A stretch of DNA of 64,000 nucleotides from Theobroma cacao (lineage: Eukaryota; Streptophyta; Magnoliopsida; Malvales; Malvaceae): contig NC_030856.1 of assembly GCF_000208745.1 (NCBI RefSeq), positions 416,354 to 480,353 on the forward strand, read 5' to 3'. Below are positions 46,177-64,000 of the stretch, piece after piece. The translations under genes were made by a program, and so were the position numbers. Positions within the stretch are counted from its first letter, which is position 1, and the number at the start of each line of letters is the position of its first letter. The notes under the pieces are model-generated. The model had not been told where the DNA came from. It saw nothing but the letters and a program-made list of their open reading frames with translations, and ran no database searches.

Positions 46177-47193
46177 CTGGCTCCTCCTCTATTTTTATAC
46201 AAAAGAAAGGTAATGGAGCTAGTAAATTTTCCCATAAACAAATCCCATGGTAAAAGGTTGTTGTCCTTTCATAAGGACTTGGACAAACAACAGAAGCATT
46301 TGATGAGTAAGAGCCTCAGAATCAGTATCTTTTCTTTTTTTAAGATTTTCAGGACAGGTTCTTTATGAATATATGCATTGGAAGCTCTTTTTCCATGTTT
46401 TTCCAAAGAGAAAACATATAAAGAGTTTCTTTTACTTTGCTGAAATTGACGGGACGATCTCTGCCTCAATCCTGAACGTTAAAGGTTCATGACTCCCATC
46501 TTGCTTACAAACTAATCAAAGTGAACCCATTTATTGGCCAAAAAAGATTAAAAAAAAAAAGCAGACCTGGGAAATCTTTTGGTCCACAACAAGAAAAGAC
46601 AAAGAAAATGGCCACTGGAGCTTTTTTGATCTTCCTGTGCCTGAAAATTCTAGACAGTCATATTTTTCTAACAGATTAGGTGGTTATCACCTGTAGTAGC
46701 TTATTCTTTTGCACTGACTCATTCCCTGCGACAATGTTTATTTTTGGTTAGTAAACAGATTGAATGTGTAAATCCTAGACTCATGTGAAGGCCAAAAAGT
46801 GTGTCCAAAGTAGAATCCTAGCCCCTGCATTAGCAGACAATCACGTACCTGAGTTCGGCCCCAGAAGTAGCAAGCTTAAGCATTAAGGAGAACCATGTGT
46901 TTACTTTTTATTGTTTTTCAGCATTGCAATTTCAAAAGCAAAAGCAATTCAAAACCCAAACGTCTGCTGCTGTTTTTTATCTTTAAATCTGCTTGCTTTT
47001 CCCAATCTCAAAAAACTAAGAGGAGCACAATGGTCCCACGAGCAATCAAAAGCTTTCTTTTCCTCTTTGCTTTCTTTAATCAACCTTCTCAAATTTGTTT
47101 AAGAAAACCAAACCTCTTATCTGCTTCATTTTTCTTCATTAAGAAGTGTTCTTTTTTTCATTTTTTTTTGTATCCATCAGCATTTGTCAAAGC
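46177..47193. other. Promoter and leader region of the LEA/NHL gene
   Basis: ORFs starting at 46114, 46895 and 46911 are unrecognised or overlap the leader and the start of the NHL gene in other frames, so none is called. A T-rich tract lies at 47140-47170, just before the start codon. Confidence 0.45.
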
Positions 47194-47985
47194 ATGCTTT
47201 CCCTCCCACCTCCACCTCCACCTCCACCTCCACCACCACCACTACCGCCAGGAGCATCGCCTCCACCACCACCACAAAAACATACCACTCCAGTCTCTCT
47301 AGACCAAATTGTAATATCAAAGCCAGTTATAAACCAACAAGCTCCAGCTTCAAAAAAACCAGATCCTGACAGTACTGAGAACTCAAGGAAACCACTCCTA
47401 CGACAGCCTCATACTCGACGGACCAATCCATTGATATGGTGTTCTGCAATCCTTTGTCTCATATTTTGCCTTATTCTCATCTTGTTCGGAGTAGCAACTT
47501 TAATCATCTTCCTCTCCATAAAACCAAGGATTCCTGCGTTTGACACTCCTAATGCAAGCCTCAACGGCATCTACTTCGATTCACCAGAATATTTCAATGG
47601 TGATTTCACCTTCCTGGCAAACTTTTCCAACCCCAATCGGAGAATTGATGTAAGATTCGAGTATCTGGTTATAGAGCTCTACTTCCATGACAGGCTCATT
47701 GGAACTCAGGCTGTTCAACCTTTCTCTCAGAGAAGAGGAGAAGCTAGACTAGAATCAGTTCATTTCATATCGAGCTTGGTCTATTTGCCACAGAATCTTG
47801 GGGTGGAGCTACAGAAGCAGGTTTTAAGCAACAGGGTTAACTACAACATAAGAGGAACTTTCAAAGTGAGAGCCAACCTGGGTTTGATCCATTTCTCTTA
47901 TTGGTTGCATAGCAGATGTGAGTTGCTGATGTCAAGTCCCCCAACAGGTGTCTTAGTTTCACATCGTTGCAAAACAAAGAGATGA
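47194..47985 (+). CDS. LEA-2/NDR1-HIN1-like (NHL) membrane protein (263 aa)
   Basis: The start is the ATG at 47194 (MLSLPPPPP); the upstream frame opens only with a GTG at 47146. The N-terminus is a polyproline tract coded by repeated CCACCT, then a cytosolic stretch. A single transmembrane helix (WCSAILCLIFCLILILFGVA) lies at about residues 99-118. The LEA-2 domain follows, with SLNGIYFDSPEYFNGDFTFL, ANFSNPNRRIDVRFEYL and GTFKVRANLGLIHFSYW, and the protein ends CKTKR. It resembles Arabidopsis At4g26490-type hydroxyproline-rich LEA proteins, plasma-membrane type II proteins related to NDR1. A role in defence or wall-membrane contact is inferred from the family. It is intronless and the frame is intact. 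Confidence 0.93.
   Translation: MLSLPPPPPPPPPPPPLPPGASPPPPPQKHTTPVSLDQIVISKPVINQQAPASKKPDPDSTENSRKPLLRQPHTRRTNPLIWCSAILCLIFCLILILFGVATLIIFLSIKPRIPAFDTPNASLNGIYFDSPEYFNGDFTFLANFSNPNRRIDVRFEYLVIELYFHDRLIGTQAVQPFSQRRGEARLESVHFISSLVYLPQNLGVELQKQVLSNRVNYNIRGTFKVRANLGLIHFSYWLHSRCELLMSSPPTGVLVSHRCKTKR
47203..47246 (+). repeat. Polyproline-coding minisatellite (CCACCT)n
   Basis: CCTCCACCTCCA repeats at the start of the NHL coding sequence encode about 12 consecutive prolines. Length variation would change the cytosolic tail without breaking the frame when whole codons are gained or lost. Confidence 0.85.
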
Positions 47986-48336
47986 AAATGCACATCCTTT
48001 TTTCCTTAATATCAAGATTTTCATTTCCTTCTGTCTGAATTGAGACTGGTTAATTCTCTGATGAAAAGAAAATTCTTGGAACTTTTAAGCTTCACTCAAA
48101 TAGTATATTCTTCTTTTGCTTCATTGCAACTACTTGATACTTCCTTTGGAACCTCAAAATTATATCATGAGATTATAGTTTGAGCAATTGGTTAAAGAGT
48201 ATATATTAATTTGGTAGCATAATCAGTCATTGAGCTTATCTACCATAAGCAAACAGATGATAGGAAGAAGAATAGTACAAGTCTTTGTAATTATAATCTA
48301 TAACCTCGACCCTGCATAATAGACATAAAGACTTAA
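47986..48336. other. Convergent 3' UTRs of the NHL and aldolase genes
   Basis: About 350 nt between the two stop codons. It holds both 3' UTRs. I see no gene or structured element. Confidence 0.6.
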
Positions 48337-49818
48337 TCAGTACTTGTAACCCTTAACGAATAAACTCTCAGAAGCCAATCCGCCAGCACTTCCTCCAGTG
48401 TACTTCCCAAGTGTGGCGTCAGAATTAGCTTTGCATCTCAACAAAAATGCCTGTTGTCCCTTGCCAACGTTCTCCTTCTTCCCTCCCCATGTCTTGAGTG
48501 TGCTTTGTTGCAGAGCTCGCCCGAATGAGAAGGACAGTGTCCATGGCTTCAAAACATCTAGCTTGTTCATGGCATTAAGATTCAGCGTTGCCTCTTCCTC
48601 ACTTTGACCACCTGACAAGAACACAATCCCTGGCACTGCTGGGGGAACAGTTCGACGAAGTGCAGCAACTGTATATTCTGCAATAACCTGGGGTGAAACC
48701 TGTGACATAATACCAATTATGGAGCCATCAGAAAATGCGAAATTTGTTAAATAGACCTGTTATCTAGAGCTACTTCATATTTGAGTATCATTTAGGGTCA
48801 ACTGTAATAAATTCAGGACAAAAGAAAGTAAAGTCTAGATTACCTTGGGGCTGTCAGAACCTGGAGTGACCATGTTAGGCTTCAAAAGGGTGCCCTCAAG
48901 CAAAACATGGTGATCATTCAGCGCCTTGTAAACGGCTGCAAGCACAGTTTCAGTGACAGCAGCACATTTTTTAATATCATGAGGCCCATCGGTTAGCACC
49001 TCAGGTTCAACAATGGGAACGAGCCCATTTTCCTGACAAATGATTGAATAACGAGCCAAGCCCTCTGCATTCTGCTGGATTGACAATTCAGATGGTTCAT
49101 TGGGACCAATCTTGAGCACGGCACGCCACTTGGCGAAACGTGCACCAGCTTTGTAGTACTGCTGGCATCGTGCCCCCAGGGAGTCGAACCCTTGAGTCGT
49201 GGTCTCACCGTTGGTTCCGGCTATCTCAACAGTACCCTTATCCACCTTGATACCCGGAATTACATTGTTTTCTTGAAGCACTTCGACAAAGGGTTTTCCA
49301 TCAGACGTTTTCTGATAAAGTGTTTCCTCGAAAAGGATGACACCAGAGAGAAAGGACAGTGCATTCGGAGAGGTGAAAAGGAGCTCACGGAGGGCTTGGC
49401 GGTTGGACTCAATGTTCTCTACGTTAATGCCAGCTAGACGCTTCCCGATGGTGCCTGTACTCTCGTCTGCTGCCAGAATACCTTTGCCTGGTGTGGCAAT
49501 GTACTTGGCGTTCTTGATCAGCTCCTCTGGAGAACAAAACAGGCATTACAATTAGTATAGCTAGAAACATTCCATGCAGAAAATCATATGCTTCTTGGTA
49601 AGATTTGAGCCTGTTTACTCCTCATTAGTAAACCAGTTCATTAATTAGCACAAGGTGACAGGATCACCATGCACCAGTTTTTGTTCTGGTACTAACTAGG
49701 ATTGGATTTGTTCGAGAAAAGCTTGAGACAACATGTCGAACGTGTTCCACGTTTACATTCTAAAACAACTGAGAGAGAAAGAGAGAGTACCTGCATACTT
49801 TCCAACAAAAGCTGACAT
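48337..49818 (-). CDS. FBA: Cytosolic class I fructose-bisphosphate aldolase (357 aa, 3 exons)
   Basis: Exons 49791-49818 (MSAFVGKYA), 48844-49526 and 48337-48699 join in phase (1074 nt). The enzyme cleaves fructose 1,6-bisphosphate to dihydroxyacetone phosphate and glyceraldehyde 3-phosphate in glycolysis and gluconeogenesis. The Schiff-base Lys is K225 in [12 protein letters not shown]. Other signatures are [54 protein letters not shown] and the C-terminal KGYKY with the essential terminal Tyr. There is no transit peptide and the length is that of plant cytosolic isoforms. A perfect palindromic ACACGTGT (49966-49973) and a TATATAG box (49905-49912) lie upstream on the minus strand. Confidence 0.97.
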
Positions 49819-50816
49819 GGTTTTAGGCTAGAGGAAAGATAAACTGAGATATGGGGAAAATTGCAGGACGAAAATACAAAAGCAAATCCTCACGAGCACC
49901 ACCCCTATATAGACTAAGCTCGCATAGGAATAAACTATGAGAATCCCATCACATGCCATGCATCAACACGTGTCAACAGAACAGCCCATCGAAAATTATC
50001 ATCCTCGGATAAAGCAATAAGTGATCACTGTCCTTGCCAAGTGGCAGTTCAAAATATTTGCTTTATTCCCACCCCCCTTAAAATATGTATATATTGTGTG
50101 GAATTGCTCATCCCTCATCCTGTTTGTTTTAGCCAGGGAATAGTATGGGTTTCTGGCTGCCAGTTCTCTCTCTATTTCAGCCACAACCTCAGCCATTGGT
50201 TCAGCTCTTTGGGGTGAACCAAACATGTAAGGAGACAAAGAACATAACAGTTAATGCCTTAAATAGTTTATTTCGGAATGTGTTCTGTCTTTCATGAGAA
50301 AGGAAGATGGAAACTGACCCATAACAAGGAAAAAATCTGACATCCAGGATAACAAGAATGATGTAGAATGGGATTTTTTCATTATATTTTTATGAGAAAT
50401 ATTGGGGTTCATAGATACACATATCATTGGGGAGGGGCTGCTAATCATAATGTAGTTGTGCAAGCAACTACTCCCCTCTGGTACCATGAAAGAAAAAGCA
50501 AAGTTGTTTTCTATGTGGGGTTGACTAGGCCAGGTTATTTCCACCTTCCTGGCAAGTTATACCCTTTTTCGAGTATTATCATCAGATGATAGAGATACAT
50601 AAATGTCAACCCCAGTGTGACTCCAAAAGATTTAGAGAAAAAAAAATTAATTCAACAATGGGAACTCTAGGTCTAATAAAGTCAAAATTGTTTCAAAACT
50701 GATTATATGAAGCTCAACACGACTAAAGCAGGCTCAGCCAGATTCCTCCAGCTCAGGCAGTAAATCATCTGGTAGAAGATTTGTGGGTTGAAAAATCGAT
50801 CAGCATCGGATTGAAA
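49819..50816. other. Aldolase promoter and 3' flank of the UKL gene
   Basis: On the minus strand the aldolase core promoter has TATATAG at 49905-49912 and ACACGTGT (G-box/ABRE core) at 49966-49973. Positions 50240-50816 are the 3' UTR side of the UKL gene. The small ORFs here are not supported. Confidence 0.5.
49905..49973 (-). promoter_or_regulatory. TATA box and G-box of the aldolase gene
   Basis: On the minus strand CTATATAG lies about 90 nt upstream of the ATG. The palindrome ACACGTGT, about 60 nt further upstream, is a bZIP/bHLH-type G-box, consistent with light, sugar or ABA responsiveness known for cytosolic aldolases. Binding is not shown. Confidence 0.5.
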
Positions 50817-56187
<5,371 letters not shown>

Positions 56188-57160
56188 ATATGCCAAGACC
56201 TACACAAAAAACTTACCAGTAAGAAAACAAAACAGAAGCTAAAAACAACATGGGCTCTGGCTAGATTGAATAGAGTCTTGTTCCATTTTCTTTTACCATG
56301 CAACAAGAAAGAAAACATTCACAGATCTTCCATTTATCACCAATTCCCATAAAAGTTCTCTCCTTTTCCGATTTTATGCACAACAAGTCATCTTCAATCA
56401 ATTTAAACAAACAAAGAGATAAAAACAATCACGCACATTGCAATCTCATTACAAAACAATCATGAAGAAGCAGAATCATCATAGAAACAACAGGAGTAAA
56501 GTTCTTTCCTTTCTTTCTCCATCTTTCCGCATTACCAATCATCCTCAAACTGATACAAACATACACAACCAATCATATATTCAAACACAAGCACCGCACG
56601 ACAAAGCACCGGCCTTTTTAGCATGCCGCAAGAACCAAATCTCTGATACAACAAAACAGAGCTATACTCAACAGCATACAGTGAAAAACCGCTCCAAGAA
56701 GGGGAAAAAGAAAAACAGAGTCTTTTAGCTCCCAATAACACATAATCCAATAATGTGAAGCTAGAATCTATTATCTATCTAATCCCTTCAAAACCACCAA
56801 TTATCACCGCCCACTAAAGCTAAATCTAACACCTTTCAGAAGAATTAAAAACACCCAGATCCAAAATACAACATTAAATGCAAAAACAAATCAATTCCAG
56901 ATTCAATTCAGCACAGATTATTAGTTTTTCAGATCACTTAATGCAGGAGAAAGAAGCCTGAATGCATAAGGAACACAAAACAAAACTAAAACAAAAAAAG
57001 AGATTAATTAGTAATTAAATGATAAGTATTGCATTAAAATTACCTGATTTTAATGGATTATTAGACAGAAAGAGAGAGAGAGAAGAAGAGGGGGGTGATA
57101 CGGACAGGATAGATTTGGAGGGTATTTATACAGTTAAAAGAGTGAAGGAGACCTTGCACC
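56188..57160 (-). promoter_or_regulatory. Leader intron and core promoter of the UKL gene
   Basis: A donor (CAG then GTAAT) at 57043 and an acceptor (GTGTAG) ending at 56200 define an 844-nt 5' UTR intron that ends 12 nt before the ATG. TATAAATA lies at 57123-57130 on the minus strand, placing the start of transcription near 57095. A GA/CT tract lies at 57070-57085. Long leader introns often raise expression of plant housekeeping genes. Confidence 0.65.
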
Positions 57161-60100
57161 CCACCCAATTTTTTTTAATTAAAATAGGATTTATTACTGA
57201 TTTATTTACTATATAGCCATTCTCTCTCCTTTTTTTATTATTATTTTTTTCCCCCTTCAAAGCCGAGGGGACAATGATATGCAAACTCACTAATTTCACA
57301 TTTAAAATAATTCTTTTTATTTTTTTATTTTTTAATATTAATCAAATATTCTTAAATTTAATATAAAATACATCAAAATTAAAACTTTAATTTTACTTAT
57401 AATAATAAAAACAAACATTGAAAAACGAAAACGAGTGATATTTATGTAATAATGCTTAATTAGTAATAATTAAAATTCCTTTTATAAAATAATTCCACCC
57501 ACTGATTTCACATTTTATATATTTATAAAATAATTTTAAAGTAATATTTATGTATTTATAAAATATAAATAAATAAATAGAGAAGGAAAAAAATAATATT
57601 TACGTAATAAATAATTAAATACTAAAACATAGATTTGGGGACATGACAGGAATGGGAAGTTAAAGCTTGTTTTTCTACATAACGTTGTAAATGGCGAGAT
57701 GAGGTTGGTTGGAGCGTTGAGAGTTAAAGTACGAACGGTTGTTGCAGATTGGCGCTGAAGCGGTAAGGCAAAAGCTTACGTCGGTCTTCTTTGTCTTCAA
57801 CTCTGTCCTGTCTGCCTGGCTGCACGTATCTATCTGTATTGGATTAGATTTTTTTGGTTTGCCACGTCAGCATCTATCCTCATTTTTCACATTTTTTTAC
57901 TGTTACTTTCTACCTTTAACCACCAAAAAATAAATTAATATAAAATATATTAAAATTAAAATTTTTATATTAATTTCGGTATAAATAAAAAGGAGACAAA
58001 TAAAAAAAACTAAAAAGAGTATTTAAATGAATAATCTCGAAAAAAGGTGAAACAAAGAATCAAATATTTCGAGAAATTTTGGATTTAGGTAAAACTTTTC
58101 GGTGTTCATAAATATTCAATTATTATTATCGAAAATCCTTTCTTTCACAATTTCCATAGAAATGTTTTGCATTCATTATTGATTCCTTGGTTTTGGAATT
58201 TTGCAATAATTTTTCATTACAAGACGAAAATACTCATTAATAGAATTTATTTTACTAAAAGAGAACAATTAAAAACCATTTTTTTCATTAATTTTTAAGA
58301 CTTATAAAAAAAAAAAATATATCGGTACCGATTACAATCATATTTAAAAGAAAATTATAATAAATACATCATTCTTTCTTATATTCCATAAAAATATTAC
58401 ATCAAACATAAAAAAATATTTAATTAATCTTAATCGATGTTTATAATTTAAAAAAACATTATGAATGATTTATATTTTTACCATCGGACTTAATTTTAAA
58501 CTTAACCTAATCGATACTAATGAGCTTAATATAAACTTCAAGTCCAACTCGATTATTAAATAAACGAGTTGAATTAACCCTCTTAACAAATAAACTGAAA
58601 TCGTTCTAAAATTAACTTATTTGTTTATTTTTTTATATATAAAAATATAATAATTTCAAAAAAATATATTAAAAAATAAATATACGAATATATTTTGAAG
58701 CATGCAAAATTTGGCTCAAAATTCTATAACAACTAAGAACGGATAGGAAAGGAGAGGAGCACCACTCCCTTTTGTCCGGAAGTGCACGTGGACAACGTGG
58801 AAGATCTGATTGGTCAGTTTGGGTAGGCAGTAGGCCCCACGCCCCAGGATGATATATATATATATAAATTGCGACCTTTTTTGAACGGCTAAAAATATAT
58901 GGTGATGGGTGGGTCCCTTTGGAATCTTCAATTGTGATTCTGACAGCTGTTCTTATGAGATTCAGCCACCCATTTAAAAAATATATTTTAATTTAATTTT
59001 TTAATATAAAAAATATTTATTATCTAATCAAATATTCAAACGGTTAATTATAATATGTATATTCAAATTAATCAATTTTTATTTTTTTTAATTTATAATA
59101 TATTTTATTAAATATATATTTGTTATTTAATCAAATGCTCGGGTGATAAAAAACGAGTAATCCTATAAATTGCTAGGTATATTGAAATTAAGAAAATGAG
59201 AACACCGGTACTATCATTTATCTTGTATTATTCTTAAATCTCGATTTTTACGACTCTAATGACATAATTTTTCTTTAATTTTTTTGTACTAAGTCAAATT
59301 TGACTTCAAAGATTTATGTCCAAATAAAACATAATCAATACTCATTCCGTCCTATCTTCTTTGTTCATCTTTTTTTTTTTAGAATATCCCAAAATGAAGG
59401 GTTTTTTTTTTTTAAAGAAATCTTATACTCTTATATATGTTAATGACATTAAATGTTTATATTATAAAAATAAATAAATTTTATACAAAATATATCAAAA
59501 AATTTAAAAATTTTATCTTAATTTTCATGAAAATAACAAAGAGACAAATATTTAAAGACGAACAAAATAATATTTTACGAAAAAGAATGTTTAAAGAGTA
59601 TTTCGTAATGGAATTGATTGCAAAATTAAGGGTTAGGCTTAAGTAGTTATCAAATAACAATGACTAAACATCATATTCCACCAAACAATTGTTCATTCAA
59701 GGGACAGTTCCTTATCTTTGATAGATTTTATCCTAATCCAAAAGACTTATACAATTTGGTCAACCCACCAATTACTTTTTTATTTCTCAATTTTCATTTA
59801 TTCATTTATTTAGTTTATTTCTTTCTAGAAGTCTACTCCATATATATACCTCATGGGTTCCACCGTCAAGAAATCAATCCCTTATATATTTGTCTATTTT
59901 CTATATATTTTTTCATTTTTTTTGTCAACATCGAACCTATTTATATTACGTCGTACACGATAGAAAGGAAAGAGACAAGAAAACGAGCAGAGGTAATTAC
60001 AATATTATATTTTTTTCTTTTCTTTCTAATTCAAAAAAAAAAGAATTTTTTTTTACTTTCGTTATCATTTTATTTGTAATTTTTACTCTCAATCTCTTTC

Positions 60101-63100
60101 TTTCTCTCTATTTTCCATCTTTCGTACCAAATTACACAAAAAACAACTATCCTTCCTCTCCCTCGTTTTTTCTTTCCTCACCTTAATCCGGCCTTCTCTC
60201 TATTTTCTTTTCTTCCTACCAAACATAATACTAATGTTTTTTTAAGCTCACCTACGATTAACACATTAGTATTATTTGATTTTGACGTGTTTTTTTTCCT
60301 TTTAACATCAGATTTAATTTTAAAATAATTAAAGTTAAAGGGTTCTTTGTCTTGAAATTAAATATTTCAAAAATAAAAAAATTAATTCCAATAAACTTTA
60401 TAACATTATATAGTTGGATCAATATTCCAAACTAAGGGAAAAATGAAAAAAAAATTGAAACAAATTTTTGTGAGTAGTAATTTGCATCAAAAGTGGATGA
60501 TTAGATTGTAATTTGCCTTTAAAATAAAAAAGAATAATCAAAATTCAAGAAATTTTGCATCATTGTTTGATCAGCTTGACCTTGGGGATTATCCTCCCTA
60601 AACAATAATTAAGATTTAAGACACCCACAACAAATGGTAATTAAACTATAAAAATTAAAATAATTTTTGTTTTACTTAATTATTCTTACAACAAAATATA
60701 GAAACATTTTGGGATAAATTCCAAAGATATACATACCTAGCTACCTTATCAAGAAATACACGATTTTAAGTGAATTTATATTTTTTTTAATCGAAACTCC
60801 GAATATATATACTTAGGTATCATCACATGTAATTTTTCTTTAATCCTTTCTTTTGTATCATTTTATTTTTCCAAATCCCATTTTTGATTTGACTTTGAAA
60901 AAGCAAAAAAGAAAAATTGTTAGTTCAAAAAAACATCACCCATGTGATCACATGGCAGGAAGAAGACTTTTTAAGTGCTTGGTTAGTTCATGCAATAATA
61001 AGTATGCTTACAATTCTAATGTGGTAGGTGAGTCAAATTCATAATACACATGCATGCATACGTGTGTGTGTGTGTGTATACATATGTATGTGTGTGTATT
61101 TTACATACATGCATGCACATAAGACAGTATAGTATATATGTACCTTGTATCCTAAAACTTTCCCCATGAGGAGAAAAAATTAAGTGGGTCTCTTTCATAT
61201 GGTATGGGCAATCTTTGCTGTAGGACCTTTTGCCCTGAAATGTAAAGGAAGTGAAGGGACAGGAAGGGCAACCAGGAAGGTGATGACTAAACTAATCCTA
61301 TGTGGTGGATGGTTGTGCTGTCTAATTCTGTCTCCTCTTTTTTATCCAATCATAATTAAGGATTCCTCATGTCGGCATTGTGTTTAATACTTTTATTTAT
61401 GTACTTATACAATTGTTTTGGATGAGCAAAAATCAACTGTTTCTCTGCTCTTTAATCAGTTTTCATACTGATATTGAACTCACTTTCACTCTCCCTCTCT
61501 GCCTTGATATATGTTGCTGCAGGTTTATCAGTTTAGTATCATCTGATCATAATTTTGCGTCTGTCATCTCTTGTTCTTTTGTCTCTCAATTCATTTTCCT
61601 TACAGGGTCATGCACAAGAATCATAGTAGCAAGAATGTAACCTGGCATTGGCTTCTCATGTTTCATTGGACAGCAAAAGAGGAAGTTTCCACACTTGGCT
61701 AGAACATTTCGAGGGTCCTTGAAGCATTAACCCCACTTTCTGTTTTCCATTGGACAGAAGGACTAGCCCACTTGGAAAAACCATTGCTATGATTTAGGCC
61801 TGTTTTTCAATGTTGAATGGGGCTAGGCTAGTCAAAATAGAATCCCAATAGTACCAGAAGACTGGGTTTGGTTTTGTTAAATAGATATCACAAATTTCAG
61901 CCCTATCTCATGTGCCTGTAAAAGTTCAAAGAGCTCCTGTACATCCTTCAGGATTCATGTCCATGAAAGTCCATGCATGCATGAGGGGTGCTGCAAATAC
62001 TATAGGGGTTGATAGACCAAGAGCAAACCAGGCTCTTCTGGGCTACAATGCATGGCCATTACTTCTGCAATATCAAAGCCTGCATATGGTTGGATACATG
62101 CCATTATCTTTTTCCAAAGCATTCCACTGCTAAGCTTTGATGTAAGCATAAATTAAGTTGAGACAGAAAATTTTATTGTTTGGTTTCAACAGTGATAAAA
62201 ACCAAAAGACTCCAATCTCTATCCTGCAGGAACTAAACTGCTTGCCTCAGTACTTAATTCTGCAGTAAATGCATCAACCAGATTAACTACCAGCATGTCC
62301 AAAAACTGTTTTCTCGCTTGATTCCCATTTGAGAGCCTTAAATTTCCTCATGCCCTTGTCAATGAAAATGGAGTTATTTCCTCAACCCTCTAGCTGAACC
62401 TATTGCCCAAAAGTTCTTCCATATTGGTTGGGGCTGTTCTTGAAAGTTTCAAGCCATCCTCCTACCTTGAATTTTTGACAGAAAAGTAGGTGACTATATA
62501 GTACCAATCAAGGAGATGAACTTTCAACGTTTAAATAGAAATTAAACATAGAACTCATTCTCAAGGACATCGAGCTCTCATGGGGTACTTACACATACTT
62601 CATAATTGTACATTTTGCATGCTTTTTGTTAATCCTAGGTTTGACAATAGCAAAGCAACAATCAATCCTTTGGAATTGCTAAGAACCCTAGTGATACCCC
62701 TTCTTTTAATCTTATACTAGTAACCCATAAAGAAATGTGTGACATGCGTGAATGATGGAAGGGTCCCAAAACAATCATGTTTCCTCATGCAAAGAAAATG
62801 CAATCTTTTTTAAGTCAAAAAGGAGCAAAAAAAAAAAAAGGTGATGAGTTATGTTTATGTATAACACACTCAAAGCAATCAACTTGTGTTGTGTTTATAT
62901 TTCTTTCTCTACCTAAAGAAACTAATTAAAGTCAAGACATATTGATTTTCTTTTGCTTCCTTTCATGTGGCCATATGCCCATCATGCTATAGCTAGCATG
63001 TTCCAGAAATGGCAATATGTCTCTCTCCCACATTACATGGCGCAGAATTCTGAGAATAATTTCTCTTTTTAAAGAGAAGAAAAGAAAGGGATGAAGTGAC

Positions 63101-64000
63101 CCTTTCTTTAGTTTCCTTTTTCTTCCTTTTTGTTTTTGTTTTTCTGATTTCCTTATATTGCAAACAGAAGAAGATTATGGGTGCAAGTCCTAACTATAAG
63201 TGCAGGAAAGATATTTCTGCTTTTCTTCCATGGTGGTGATGATTGTTCACTTGGAGTAACAATGCATTTCTTATTTACAAAGAAAGCATTTCAAGATCAC
63301 AAGCAATTGCTTAAGATGATGCCTCATTAAATGCTTTATTCGAATGTAATTCAACAAAAAAAAAAAGGGTTATTTCGATTATGAATAACGATTCTTTTAC
63401 TTGTAAGGTGATTTAATACATCTAAAGTATGAGACAAGAATTTTATAAAGTATTACAGTACTTAATTTATTTATATTCCAACATTTAATTTGGACTATTC
63501 GGTATGTTGTAGCAAGTTTTCTAAGATTATATTCTCTATTTGCCTGCAAATGGAGAATACTATCATACATAATTGTGAAAATATTACAGAAGAATTACAA
63601 TGGCAAGAGACCAGGTAAATTAGCAAGAGATTATCCCATAATTTTCATAATTGAAACCAATGAAACCAAGAAGTTCCTAGTACTAGTTGTCTTGTGTTCT
63701 TGTCCATCTAGGCTTGATCAGAGAACTAGGTGAGTGTCATGCTTTTGAAAGGACAAAGGGATCATTATCATTCCATCTTCTCTCCCATTGCAATCCTTCC
63801 AAATTGGTCTGCAACATCTCAGTGCTTTTCGAGCATCCCAATGTTCTAGTCAAATGTAAGAGTACTGATTTCAACATGAAAAATGGTATAGTAAACATAA
63901 ATCTACTACTGATATCTAACAATTTAAAATTTAATTTATATGAAAAAATCATATTTCAGATACAATTACATAAGATATTGATTTCGAGAATAAAACATAC
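57161..64000. other. 6.8 kb of AT-rich DNA without a supported gene
   Basis: ORFs at 57739, 58716, 59437, 59660-60186, 60853, 61184-61640, 61912 and 63737 are low-complexity or lack recognisable motifs. A GC-richer islet at 58740-58940 has GCACGTGG and a TATATATATATATA run, which looks promoter-like on the plus strand but no gene follows. A TG/TATG microsatellite lies at 61057-61100. Positions 61180-62400 have more balanced composition and could be a non-coding transcript. Confidence 0.45.
61057..61100. repeat. (TG)n/TATG microsatellite
   Basis: TGTGTGTGTGTGTG followed by TATACATATGTATGTGTGTG. Simple-sequence DNA flanked by short CATGCATG palindromes. Confidence 0.85.

Noticed and set aside
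46895..47302. Plus-strand ORF of 135 codons overlapping the NHL start
   Set aside because: His/Leu repeats arise from reading the polyproline repeat in another frame; the NHL frame has a clear domain.
59660..60186. Two overlapping hydrophobic ORFs (139 and 98 codons)
   Set aside because: The DNA is T-rich and gives Phe/Ile/Leu/Tyr strings in any frame; no conserved motif.
61180..63260. A microRNA precursor in the right-hand gene-free region
   Set aside because: None of the conserved plant miRNA sequences I can recall was found, and no convincing long hairpin was visible.

Overview
This is nuclear DNA of a flowering plant, a core eudicot and probably a rosid. The genes carry GT-AG introns of plant size, intergenic DNA is very AT-rich, and the products are plant-specific families: CLMP1, an isoprenylated HMA protein family (HIPP), a CC-NBS-LRR, an LEA/NDR1-HIN1-like protein and a uridine kinase-UPRT fusion. 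Gene models were built by hand from splice sites, reading phase and remembered family sequences. No search was run.

Layout. 2.6-4.9 kb (+): intronless CLMP1/PHOX-type TPR-PB1 gene. 6.9-8.8 kb (-): four-exon MATH-like/BTB protein. 10.06-10.99 kb: non-autonomous Mutator-like element with long inverted repeats and a 10-bp target duplication. 13.4-14.7 kb (+): COBRA-like pseudogene lacking its central exons and carrying frame breaks. 16-36 kb (-): tandem family of six small HMA genes or relics (called A to F here) mixed with a DUF2431 (BMT5-like) gene, built by at least two rounds of segmental duplication. One duplicate took a 2.5-kb LTR-like insertion, another a 1.65-kb insertion carrying a foldback minisatellite. 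38.6-41.3 kb (-): intronless CC-NBS-LRR of 917 residues with an altered MHD motif. 43.4-44.5 kb (-): second DUF2431 gene. 46.1 kb: relic exon of a third. 47.2-48.0 kb (+): LEA-2/NHL membrane protein. 48.3-49.8 kb (-): cytosolic fructose-bisphosphate aldolase. 50.8-56.2 kb (-): UKL uridine kinase-like gene with 14 coding exons and a leader intron. 57.2-64 kb: no gene I can support.

Context. The order BTB - HMA/DUF2431 - LEA/NHL - aldolase - UKL recalls, from memory, two Arabidopsis segments: At1g55760-At1g55810 and At4g26485-At4g26530. This would make the window an ancestral block in which the HMA/DUF2431 part expanded locally and then decayed. The most unusual features are the split in C-terminal anchoring among neighbouring HMA paralogues (CaaX prenylation versus a hydrophobic tail), the 6-nt first coding exons with a back-up ATG at the next splice acceptor, and an NLR about 2.6 kb from the last HMA gene.
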